A DNA stretch of 47,177 nt, taken from NCBI GenBank assembly GCA_045118075.1, contig JBGUOI010000155.1, positions 1-47,177 of the forward strand, given 5' to 3'. This document shows positions 8,539 through 16,013 of the stretch, piece by piece (position 1 is the stretch's first letter; every line of letters begins with the position of its first letter). The notes under the pieces were generated by a model. The model saw only the letters and a list, made by a program, of their open reading frames with translations. It was not told the origin of the DNA and did not search any database. The DNA comes from Merdiplasma sp045118075. GTDB lineage: Bacteria; Bacillota; Clostridia; Lachnospirales; Lachnospiraceae. A program made the translations under genes and the position numbers.

Positions 8539-9293
8539 ACGTCATTTCCTTTCCTGAATGCAGTGGTGAAAGCGGGATCGTAAAGCCTGCTGCGCTCATA
8601 GGGACCGCTTAAGAAGCCCCCGACAAGGATCAGGGCTGTTGCAGTGATCTTGTTTTCCCGGGCAGCTTTTGCCAGTGTTCCCACCGTACACCTGATCAGC
8701 TTCTCTTCCGGCCAGGTCGCTTTATAGACGATTGCCGCCGGCGTATCCTCCTTATAAGCCCCCTCCAGCAGCGCTTCCTGGACTTCCCGCGCCATGGAGA
8801 CCGACAGAAAGATCACCATCGAGGCGCCGTGGCTCGCCAGGCTTTTTAAAGATTCCTTCTCCGGAACCGGGGTGCGCCCCGCCATCCGGGTGATGATCAC
8901 GCTCTGGCTCACACCCGGCAGCGTATACTCCGCGCCAAGCGACGATGCGGCGCCGCCAAAGCTCGATATGCCCGGCGTGATATCATAGCGGATCTGTTTT
9001 TCGTCAAGCGCATCCATCTGCTCGCGAATCGCCCCGTAAAGGGATGGATCCCCGGTATGGAGGCGCACGGTCGCCTTATCCTCCGCTTCCGCCTGCTCCA
9101 TGACCGCCAGCACTTCCTCGAGGGTCATCTTCGAGCTGTCGAATATCCGGCACTCTTCCTTTGCCAGGCCCAGCAGGGCCGGGTTTACCAGGCTTCCCGC
9201 ATAGATGATCACATCCGCTGCGGCCAGCAGCTTTGCTCCCCGCTGCGAGATCAGGTCAGGCGCTCCGGGGCCGGCTCCCACAAAATGTATCAT
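8535..9293 (-). CDS. cbiF: Cobalt-precorrin-4 C11-methyltransferase
   Basis: CbiF methylates C11 of cobalt-precorrin-4 using SAM. The 252-residue length is usual. Family motifs are MIHFVGAGPGAPDL at the N-terminus, VIIYAGSLVNP at about 29-39, RLHTGDPSLYGA in the middle and the ITRMAGRTPVP segment. It is embedded between cbiD and cbiGH with four-base overlaps at both ends. Confidence 0.96.
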   Translation of the reverse strand: MIHFVGAGPGAPDLISQRGAKLLAAADVIIYAGSLVNPALLGLAKEECRIFDSSKMTLEEVLAVMEQAEAEDKATVRLHTGDPSLYGAIREQMDALDEKQIRYDITPGISSFGGAASSLGAEYTLPGVSQSVIITRMAGRTPVPEKESLKSLASHGASMVIFLSVSMAREVQEALLEGAYKEDTPAAIVYKATWPEEKLIRCTVGTLAKAARENKITATALILVGGFLSGPYERSRLYDPAFTTAFRKGNDV

Positions 9294-10474
9294 GGCTTCT
9301 CCTCTGACATCTTCCCGGCGTTCCAGTCTTTTAAACCAGCCAGGATATCCGCCGCATTTTTTGTCGTTCCGATCAGCCTCTCCTCTCCCGCAAAGACAAG
9401 GGCCCCGGCCCTGTATGCGCCGCCGGCGCGTCTTGCAAGATGGAGATCGATCGCACTCATCAATCTTTCGCTGACGATATCCAGAAGTCCCGCTCTCTCA
9501 AGCAGATCAAAACACTCATTTGTCGTGACAGCCTCCATAATGGCGCTGCAAAGGTCCTTGTCAGCCCCGGACACGGCGGCGTGCGCACAGATCAGTTCCC
9601 TTCGGCAGTCCGCCTGCGATGAGTGGGTGTTCATGATGCCGCCCGCAAGCTTGACCAGCTTTCCGGCATGTCCCACCAGAAGGACCTTCTCAAACCCGAG
9701 CACCGAGGCCATATCCAGCGCATCCCCCACAAAATTCGAACACCTGACCACGGGAATGTTCCCGCCGATTCCAAGCTTCTCCACATAGGACAGTCCGTAA
9801 TTACCCGGTGCGAGGATGACCTCCTTGTGCCCTTCACAGGCCGCCTGGCATAGGCTGATCCGGATCGTCTCCTTCAGCGCATCCGTGCTCATCGGTTCCA
9901 CGATTCCGGAAGTACCCAGCACCGACAGGCCGCCTTCGATGCCAAGCTGCGGATTAAAAGTCCCGGCTGCTTTTTCCCGGCCGCCCGGGATCGAGATCAC
10001 GACCTTCAGGCGGTCCGTCCTCCCGTTCTCTTCCAGGATTTTGTTCACACTCTTTTTGATCATCCGCCGCGGTACGGTATTGATCGCCGCGCTGCCCGGC
10101 GGCTGGTCAAGTCCCGGCCTTGTCACTCGTCCGACGCCTTCTCCGCCGTCGATCACGATCTTTTCTTCACCGCTCTGTGCGCCTTGCAGAAAGCTTACCC
10201 TCGCGCAGATCAGCATGCCGCCGGTGATATCCGGGTCATCGCCCGCATCTTTTCTGACGGCGCACACCGCGCTTCCATCCGGCTCAAAGCGGCAGTATTC
10301 ACTGTATGTATTGACCCTCGGTCCTTTCGGCGTTACGACAGATAAAAGTTCCGGCGCCTGCCCCGTCAGCAGAAGCTGCGCCGCACCGGCGGCCGCGAGG
10401 GCTGCACAGGTACCGGTGGAATAACCGCATCTTAACCGCTTTGTTCCGCTCTCGATATAGTATTCAAATCCCAT
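9290..10474 (-). CDS. cbiD: Cobalt-precorrin-5B C1-methyltransferase
   Basis: CbiD methylates C1 in the anaerobic pathway, so its presence marks the oxygen-independent route. The protein has 394 residues. Near the N-terminus it has the characteristic RCGYSTGTCAALAAAGA sequence. GEGVGRVTRPGL and INTVPRRMI follow, with ILAPGNYG and VLLVGHAGKLVKLAGGIMNTHS further on, all typical of the family. An AAGGAG site precedes the ATG. The gene start overlaps the 3' end of the ATPase gene by 11 bases, tying corrin synthesis to the transporter genes upstream. Confidence 0.96.
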   Translation of the reverse strand: MGFEYYIESGTKRLRCGYSTGTCAALAAAGAAQLLLTGQAPELLSVVTPKGPRVNTYSEYCRFEPDGSAVCAVRKDAGDDPDITGGMLICARVSFLQGAQSGEEKIVIDGGEGVGRVTRPGLDQPPGSAAINTVPRRMIKKSVNKILEENGRTDRLKVVISIPGGREKAAGTFNPQLGIEGGLSVLGTSGIVEPMSTDALKETIRISLCQAACEGHKEVILAPGNYGLSYVEKLGIGGNIPVVRCSNFVGDALDMASVLGFEKVLLVGHAGKLVKLAGGIMNTHSSQADCRRELICAHAAVSGADKDLCSAIMEAVTTNECFDLLERAGLLDIVSERLMSAIDLHLARRAGGAYRAGALVFAGEERLIGTTKNAADILAGLKDWNAGKMSEEKP

Positions 10475-11597
10475 CGGCCCACTCCTTCGGCAGCTCTTTT
10501 GTTACGATGATGCCCCGGTCGGAAGCCCACCCGGCGAGCGATGCGTTTTGCGCTCCGATCTTATCGATGTCCGTCGATGCGATGATCACCCGGCCGCACG
10601 CAGTTATCCTGTCCCGGGCGCTTTGCATCAGTTCGTCCGGAAAAGCCTCAAACGCTTTTCCCGTGATCACCGAGACGGCAAGGGCCGACGCCGCAGGCAG
10701 TTCCACATCATTTTCGGGCAGTATCCCGGCTTCAAACGGGATCCCCAACCGCTGCAGACGGCGGTATAGTGCAAACCCGCTGCCGCCCCCTCCGATCACG
10801 AAAGCCCTCGCCCCGCCTGACGCTCCGGACAGTTCAAGACTCCCGGAGCCTGAAAGAAAGCTTCCGGTCTCCAGTTCATAGAGGCAGCGGATAAAGTCAT
10901 CCTTAAAGATTTCTTCCGGTGCGCCAGCGCGTTCGATGTGACCGTTCCTGACGCAGAGGATCATATCCGAGATCTTCATTGCCAGGTCCAGCTCGTGCAG
11001 CGACATGATCACCGCCAGCTTTTCTTTCCCGGCAAGGTCTTCCAGGATCTTGAGCAGTGCAAGTTTATGCCGTATATCCAGGAAGGAAGCCGGTTCGTCC
11101 AGAATCATGACCTTCGGCTCCTGGCAGATCGCTCTTGCGAGCATGACGCGCTGTTTCTGGCCGTCGCTTAATGTGGTAAAAGCGCTGCCGGCCAGATGCG
11201 CCGTTCCGGTCATTTCCATCGCCGCCATGGTCTTTTTCCTGTCTTCGTCCGAAAGCATGCCGAAGGTGCCCGTAAATGGGTATCTCCCGGCCGCAGCCAC
11301 TTCGAAGGCGCTCATAAGTTCCGGATCGGGGGGCCTGGTCATCACAACGGAAATATACGAGGCCGCCTGTCTTGCCTCCATCTGGCCCAGGTCCTGTCCG
11401 CAGATGCTTATACTGCCCTCTACCGGAGGGATGAGGCCCGCCAGCGTCTTTAGAAGAGTCGTTTTTCCGGCGCCGTTCGGGCCGATCAGCGTCACGATCC
11501 GGCCCGGCAGTACATTCACGCAAACGCCCTCGAGCAGAGCTTTCCCGTTATAACCGGCGCCCAGGTTTTTTGTCTCCAGAATAGGCTGAGTCATCAT
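10464..11597 (-). CDS. Corrinoid/siderophore-type ABC transporter ATPase with C-terminal extension
   Basis: ATP-binding subunit of a FecCD/BtuCD-type importer. Walker A GPNGAGKTT is at residues 39-47, the signature LSDGQ at 143-147, Walker B ending MILDEP at about 164-169, and the switch histidine in SLHE (His201). The usual Q-loop glutamine is not apparent; the region reads ISVVMTRPP. After about residue 250 there is an extra domain of roughly 125 residues that begins with a glycine-rich GARAFVIGGGGSGFAL motif, resembling a Rossmann-type nucleotide-binding start. Typical BtuD/FecE proteins end near 255-270 residues. Two adjacent ATGs exist; the second (ending at 11594) has better spacing from AGGAGG. 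The riboswitch and gene order suggest corrinoid or related tetrapyrrole uptake. Confidence 0.9.
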   Translation of the reverse strand: MMTQPILETKNLGAGYNGKALLEGVCVNVLPGRIVTLIGPNGAGKTTLLKTLAGLIPPVEGSISICGQDLGQMEARQAASYISVVMTRPPDPELMSAFEVAAAGRYPFTGTFGMLSDEDRKKTMAAMEMTGTAHLAGSAFTTLSDGQKQRVMLARAICQEPKVMILDEPASFLDIRHKLALLKILEDLAGKEKLAVIMSLHELDLAMKISDMILCVRNGHIERAGAPEEIFKDDFIRCLYELETGSFLSGSGSLELSGASGGARAFVIGGGGSGFALYRRLQRLGIPFEAGILPENDVELPAASALAVSVITGKAFEAFPDELMQSARDRITACGRVIIASTDIDKIGAQNASLAGWASDRGIIVTKELPKEWADGI

Positions 11598-11604
11598 GCA
11601 CCTC

Positions 11605-12615
11605 CTATCGTTCCCGCCGGCGGATCAGAATCCAGATCACGACCGGTGCTCCGAGCACCGCCGTCACCGTGCTGATCGAAAGTTCCGTCGGGGCAAAGAT
11701 CATCCTGGCGATCAGATCGCAAAGCAGACAGAAAACGGCTCCTCCCAGAAAAGAGGCAGGCAGGATGATGATCGGCTTTGAGGTGCGCATCAGCCTCCTG
11801 ACCAGGTGCGGGACGGCGATTCCCACGAACGAGATCGGTCCCGCAAAAGCAGTCACGCAGGCCGAGAGCAGGCTTGAGAGTGCGATCAGCTCCACTCTGA
11901 GCAGGCGCATATTGACGCCGAGGCTGCGGGCATAGGTCTCGCCAAGCCGGCAGGCATCCATCGGTTTTGATAAAAGCAGTGCCAGGACCAGGCCCGCCAG
12001 GGTCACCGGAACAATGACTTTCAGGTTGTCCGTGCTGATTCCGGAAAAGCTTCCGAGTGACCAGTTGTGAAGATTTACGATGTTTTCGTCCTGGGCGAAC
12101 GTGACCAGAATCTCCGTGACGGCCGAGCAGATATAGCCGATCATAACGCCGCAGATGATCAGCGTCGACGTGCGCCGCACCCGGCCGGCGACCAGCAGGA
12201 TAAAAAGAGTGCTGGCCATGGCCCCCGCAAAGGCGGACGCGATCAGTGCGAATGAATTCAGGCGCATGCCTTTTTCCAGTGCAAGGATCAGCACGGCGGC
12301 CACGCACAATTTGGCGCCCGAAGAGATGCCGAGTACAAAAGGTCCGGCAATGGGGTTGGCAAAGAAAGTCTGGAGCAGGAAGCCGGAGACCGCCAACGCT
12401 CCGCCCAGACAGGCTGCGGACAGCAGCCTTGGAAGCCGGATACTGCGGATGATCTGATACGCCATCTCATCACCGTCACCGCCTCCGAACAGGAGCCTGA
12501 GCGCATTAAATCCTTTAACGGAGGCGCTGCCCGTTACCAGGTTCAGGACAAGAAGCGCCGCAAGCAGCAGCGCCAGCAGTATAAATCCTGTAATGATCCT
12601 TTTCTTTTCCGTCAC
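11605..12615 (-). CDS. FecCD-family ABC transporter permease (BtuC-like)
   Basis: Membrane permease of a type II ABC importer, 336 residues, which is normal. It has an N-terminal hydrophobic segment, then the family motif RLPRLLSAACLGGALAVSG. The later GPISFVGIAVPHLVRR motif marks the cytoplasmic coupling region that contacts the ATPase. About ten transmembrane segments can be drawn. It lies eight bases upstream of the ATPase start and 27 bases downstream of the substrate-binding protein gene. The set is complete, and the riboswitch upstream of cbiK points to corrinoids or cobalamin precursors, although iron-siderophore importers share the same fold. Confidence 0.93.
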   Translation of the reverse strand: MTEKKRIITGFILLALLLAALLVLNLVTGSASVKGFNALRLLFGGGDGDEMAYQIIRSIRLPRLLSAACLGGALAVSGFLLQTFFANPIAGPFVLGISSGAKLCVAAVLILALEKGMRLNSFALIASAFAGAMASTLFILLVAGRVRRTSTLIICGVMIGYICSAVTEILVTFAQDENIVNLHNWSLGSFSGISTDNLKVIVPVTLAGLVLALLLSKPMDACRLGETYARSLGVNMRLLRVELIALSSLLSACVTAFAGPISFVGIAVPHLVRRLMRTSKPIIILPASFLGGAVFCLLCDLIARMIFAPTELSISTVTAVLGAPVVIWILIRRRER

Positions 12616-12642
12616 CTTCGGTTTCCTTTCCCTGCTGTTTCC

Positions 12643-14643
12643 TTATGAAACTTTCTCCACCCTGTGAAGATACTGCATACCTTCATCGTCTTTGCAGCCC
12701 GTGATCACTTTGTTCATTTCTACGATCATATCACAGATGCCGGCGGGCTGCTGAAACATATTTTTGCCGCTGCACCAGACGTTTCCTTCCCTGACCGCCT
12801 TGAAATCCTCCAGCAGCGGACATTTATCCAGCAGCTGCCGGGTATCTTCAATGTCCTCGTCGATACTGGAATTATAGATGATGATATCCGCATCCCTGGC
12901 GGCTTCATAGAAACTCTCCATTTCCATATGCATGGTGGACAGGGCGTTGTCCTCTCCCGGCAGGTCTTCGTCAAGAAAATAGCTGCCTCCCGCCATTTCG
13001 ATCATCTTTGCGATATAATCTCCGCTTTTTCGCACCACGGCGTACCCGCCCGAACTGATGTAGAAGTAGGCAACGGTCTTTGTCCTGTCCTTTTCAGTCT
13101 CAGTATCCTCTGCCAGATCTTCCAGGCGCGCAGCCTGCGCCGCAAAAAATTCGTCCGCTTCTTTCTCTGTTCCCGTCAGCAGCCCGTACAGCTTTATCCA
13201 TTCCATTCTGCCCAGCGGATCCGCCTCATAGCTTGACCGCTCTACCAGCACCGGGATCCCCAGCCTTTCCAGCTGTTCCTTGATCTGCGGGCTGTGATAG
13301 ATCATGGTAGATTCGACGGCGATGTCGGTGCCCTGTGACAGGATCATCTCATAATCCGGTGCGCTGTACTTTCCGACATAAAGCATACGTCCCTCTTCCA
13401 ACGCTTCCCGGACCGCCGGAAGGCTCCAGTCGGACTTCTCGGTGGAAGTCATGGCGACCCGGTCCGGAACTCCCAACCGTTCAAAGTAATCCATGGCTGA
13501 GGAAGCCGCCAGGTAGATGTGATCAAGCGGCTGCCGGAGGATGACGGCATCCTCTTTCGCATCCGAAACCTCAGTCCCTTCCGGAACAAGCAGATATTTG
13601 TCAGAGCCGCCGATCGTGATCAGTGTGCACCCATCCTCACATTTTTCCCAGAAAAATTCTTTCGCATAGAGAGGAAGGGCGGCTTCCTTTACAGAAGCCG
13701 CCTCCGTTTCCAATTCCTCTTCCACGCTGTCCGACATGTTTTCTGTCTCACCCTGCGAAGTGCTTTCAGCCGCGCTTTCGGAAAGTTCAAAACGCAGTGT
13801 GTATTCGATCTCGTAGGGTACGCTCATGGCCGTGGTATCCGCGATCACGCTCATCGGCGTTTCAAAGACCGTCACCGGGATCTCGAACGCGGAATTGCCT
13901 TCTGTGTTCACCGGTTCATACCGGACCCCGTCTACGATCATGTAATCGTAATGGGAGCTCCCCCATACGATCCTCGCTGTCACCTCGCCGTCCTTTACGG
14001 TCAGCTGCACCGGCGATTCAACGCTCGCCCTGCCGGACCCGCCCTCGAGAGAGACTTCCGCTTCATAGCTGCCATCCTCCAGGCCAAGATCCGCCGCGCT
14101 CACGCCCCGCTGCTCCTTAAAAGCCTCAGAAGGCAGCCCTGCGGACCGGATAAGGAGCGTCCGGTCATACCACATCTCTTTCTTCCTGCTGTATGCGGCG
14201 CAGGGGAAGGGCGAATCCAGTGCTTCGACCGGAATGACGAAATGATGGACTCCGTCCGCGTCCTCCGCATAAGGGATCAGGTCATCCTCAGCTGCCTCGG
14301 CGGCTTCCTCGCCGGTGCCCGGGTAAAGGTACAGGTATCCGGTGCCTCCCATCGCCATGTCAGCTACCATTGCGCCGTCCTTTACGGTAAGCAGGCAGTG
14401 CTCGATTCGGAACATGGAGGAGCTGGAATCGACCGTCACCTCCCAGGTACCGTCAGCAAGCTGTTCCGCCCCGACCGGTTCGAGGCCGTCCGTATCGAGT
14501 TCAACAGCTGCCGCCATATCCGAGCTGTCAGCCACCTTTTTCTTCGTCTCCTCCCCGGCCGCCGGGAGAGAGACCAGGCACGACAATCCAAACAGCAGGA
14601 CCAAAGTTTTTATCTTTCGCGTATACAAAGGTTTCTTCTCCAA
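12643..14643 (-). CDS. Exported ABC transporter substrate-binding protein with two N-terminal repeat domains
   Basis: A 666-residue exported protein. After a basic, hydrophobic signal peptide (about residues 8-30) come two related segments of roughly 100-130 residues (about 50-170 and 185-300). Both have a DG-aromatic-E-V start, an LTVKDG motif, an aromatic patch and an F.IPV motif. From about 330 to the end there is a BtuF/FhuD-like periplasmic-binding domain with SAMDYFERLG, and GKYSAPDYEMILSQGTDIAV. No lipobox is evident, so cell-wall or membrane retention is unclear. The first start codon is TTG directly after the cbiK stop. A second TTG five codons later has a better spaced GGAG and may be the real start. 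The repeat domains are probably ligand-capturing beta modules, by analogy with NEAT-like domains, but I cannot assign them. Confidence 0.85.
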   Translation of the reverse strand: MEKKPLYTRKIKTLVLLFGLSCLVSLPAAGEETKKKVADSSDMAAAVELDTDGLEPVGAEQLADGTWEVTVDSSSSMFRIEHCLLTVKDGAMVADMAMGGTGYLYLYPGTGEEAAEAAEDDLIPYAEDADGVHHFVIPVEALDSPFPCAAYSRKKEMWYDRTLLIRSAGLPSEAFKEQRGVSAADLGLEDGSYEAEVSLEGGSGRASVESPVQLTVKDGEVTARIVWGSSHYDYMIVDGVRYEPVNTEGNSAFEIPVTVFETPMSVIADTTAMSVPYEIEYTLRFELSESAAESTSQGETENMSDSVEEELETEAASVKEAALPLYAKEFFWEKCEDGCTLITIGGSDKYLLVPEGTEVSDAKEDAVILRQPLDHIYLAASSAMDYFERLGVPDRVAMTSTEKSDWSLPAVREALEEGRMLYVGKYSAPDYEMILSQGTDIAVESTMIYHSPQIKEQLERLGIPVLVERSSYEADPLGRMEWIKLYGLLTGTEKEADEFFAAQAARLEDLAEDTETEKDRTKTVAYFYISSGGYAVVRKSGDYIAKMIEMAGGSYFLDEDLPGEDNALSTMHMEMESFYEAARDADIIIYNSSIDEDIEDTRQLLDKCPLLEDFKAVREGNVWCSGKNMFQQPAGICDMIVEMNKVITGCKDDEGMQYLHRVEKVS

Positions 14644-15627
14644 TCACTCCAGAGTATCGATGGCAGAGCGCGTATGCTCTGCGATCAGTTCACGGATCTG
14701 CTCCATCTCACCAAGTCCTTTCAGGACGCAGGTGACCTCATATCCCTCATTTTCAAACAGGCTCTTCCAGGAATCATCCTCATCACCGGCCATATCATTG
14801 TTGGCATGGTCACCGGCCACGATCATCAAAGGCTCCAGCACCACTTTCGTGTATTCGCCCTGCTTCACGGCTTCGATCACATCGTCCACGCTCGGCTCTG
14901 CTTCCACGGTGCCGATGTAATAATTCTCAAAGCCGTCTTCCGTGAGGACTTCCTGCATTTTTGCGTAGACGCCGTTGGAGTCGGCTTCCGTACCGTGACC
15001 CATAAAGACGATGGCCGTCTGTCCGTCATCGTAATCCGCGGTCTCCTGCGTAATGATCTGAGCCACCTTCTCAAAGTCCTCATCCGTACTCAGCAGCGGA
15101 GAACCGATGGCGATCTGCTCGAAAGCATCTCCAAATGCAGCCACTTCGCCGATCAGGTCATTATACTCGAAGCCGTCCATCAGATGAGTGGGCTGGACGA
15201 CCAGACGCTTGACGCCATTGTCAGCAGCCCGGTTCAGCGCTTCATCCACGTTGTCGATGATCTCACCGTCCCTGGAGGCCACATGGTCAATGATGATCTG
15301 GCTGGTAAACCCTCTGCGGACGCTCCACTCCGGGAAGGTCTCTTCCAGGGTGTCCTCGATCGCACCGATCGTCAGCCGGCGGCTGTCATTGAAACTGGTG
15401 CCGAAGCTCACGACCAGCAGCTCATCTTCCCCGATCCCGTCATCATTTCTGGGGTTGTCGAGCGCGGCATCACCGGTCTCATAATTTTCTTCCTCTTCTT
15501 CGACGATCTCTTCCGTTACCGCCTCGGTGTTTCCCTCGAGGACACTCTCCGCATAAACGGCGCCCGTTCCCGCACCGGCTGCCAGTACCGCACACATCAG
15601 GGCTGCAAACAGTTTTGATGATCTCAT
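14644..15627 (-). CDS. cbiK: Exported sirohydrochlorin cobaltochelatase
   Basis: CbiK inserts Co2+ into sirohydrochlorin, the entry into the anaerobic cobalamin route. The 327-residue protein keeps the expected metal-binding residues: His148 in QPTHLMDG, His211 in MGHGTEA, and His274 in AGDHANNDMAG. It has LLVVSFGTSFNDSR at the start of the chelatase fold (about 70-84). Unlike the usual cytoplasmic enzyme of about 265 residues, it starts with a clear signal peptide (about 1-26, ending VYA-E). A Glu/Asp-rich linker to about residue 66 follows. An AAAGGAGGAG site directly follows the leader terminator. It is the first gene of the riboswitch-controlled operon and abuts the gene for the substrate-binding protein. 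Exported CbiK-type enzymes are known in some sulphate reducers. Confidence 0.93.
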   Translation of the reverse strand: MRSSKLFAALMCAVLAAGAGTGAVYAESVLEGNTEAVTEEIVEEEEENYETGDAALDNPRNDDGIGEDELLVVSFGTSFNDSRRLTIGAIEDTLEETFPEWSVRRGFTSQIIIDHVASRDGEIIDNVDEALNRAADNGVKRLVVQPTHLMDGFEYNDLIGEVAAFGDAFEQIAIGSPLLSTDEDFEKVAQIITQETADYDDGQTAIVFMGHGTEADSNGVYAKMQEVLTEDGFENYYIGTVEAEPSVDDVIEAVKQGEYTKVVLEPLMIVAGDHANNDMAGDEDDSWKSLFENEGYEVTCVLKGLGEMEQIRELIAEHTRSAIDTLE

Positions 15628-15647
15628 GATTCTCCTCCTTTTTTCCG

Positions 15648-15681
15648 AAAAAAAGCCCCATGTCCGGATCCGGGCACAGGG
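15648..15681 (-). terminator. Leader terminator downstream of the cobalamin riboswitch
   Basis: On the minus strand a GC-rich hairpin (arms CCCTGTGCCCGG and CCGGACATGGGG with small bulges) is followed by seven T residues, 21 bases before the cbiK start. This fits a transcriptional off-switch. A second hairpin (AAGGCTG/CAGCCTT, 15686-15709) lies just upstream of it and may be part of the switching region. Confidence 0.8.
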
Positions 15682-15747
15682 TCAGAAGGCTGTCGTCTTT
15701 GGCAGCCTTTTCTGATACGACCAAGAGCTCGTGGTCCGGATTGTTCA

Positions 15748-15950
15748 TCCTGTATCCTTACAGCCGGCAGGTTTCCTGGCTTACGGATCTTTACATGCCG
15801 CCGTCTTCCCGGTCTTTGCCAGTGACTGTCCCATGGACGTGGCGGCCTGCTCCCCGCTTACAGTGACGAGATCGTACAGGATTTTCACCTGTTTCCCTTT
15901 TACCCTTCCGCCTGCGCTTTTCCTGATGCGCACCGAAAGGCACCGTCTGC
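15748..15950 (-). promoter_or_regulatory. Cobalamin riboswitch
   Basis: On the minus strand the leader contains the hallmarks of the cobalamin aptamer in order. These are a GGTGCC-TTTC-GGTGC hairpin region at the 5' end, GGGAA followed by GGTGAAAATCC, the core GTCACTGTAAGCGGGGA, and the 3' B12 box AGCCAGGAAACCTGCC (15766-15781). A closing stem CTGTA...TACAG region follows. About 200 nucleotides is a normal size. Binding of adenosylcobalamin or a related cobalamin should favour the downstream terminator and shut off the operon. Confidence 0.95.
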
Positions 15951-15974
15951 ATTATTAAACTGAATACAAAAGAA

Positions 15975-16003
15975 ATTATAACAAAACGGCTGTTCTTTGA
16001 CAA
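15975..16003 (-). promoter_or_regulatory. Sigma-A promoter of the cobalamin operon
   Basis: On the minus strand TTGTCA (-35) and a perfect TATAAT (-10) are separated by 17 bases. Transcription would begin near 15968, about 18 bases before the riboswitch aptamer and about 340 bases before cbiK. The -35 box lies only 11 bases from the end of the preceding gene. Confidence 0.85.
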
Positions 16004-16013
16004 CCTTGCTTCC

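Noticed and set aside
13519..15618. A 699-codon open reading on the plus strand
   Set aside because: It is antisense to the well-supported binding-protein and cbiK genes, its translation is basic with no recognisable domain, and no ribosome site or promoter is seen. It is a by-product of GC-rich third positions in the genes opposite.
15479..15748. A possible leader peptide gene between the riboswitch and cbiK
   Set aside because: It starts near the end of the aptamer, runs through the terminator hairpin and then overlaps cbiK in another frame. Its ribosome site would lie within the aptamer's closing stem, and the sequence is low in hydrophobic residues.
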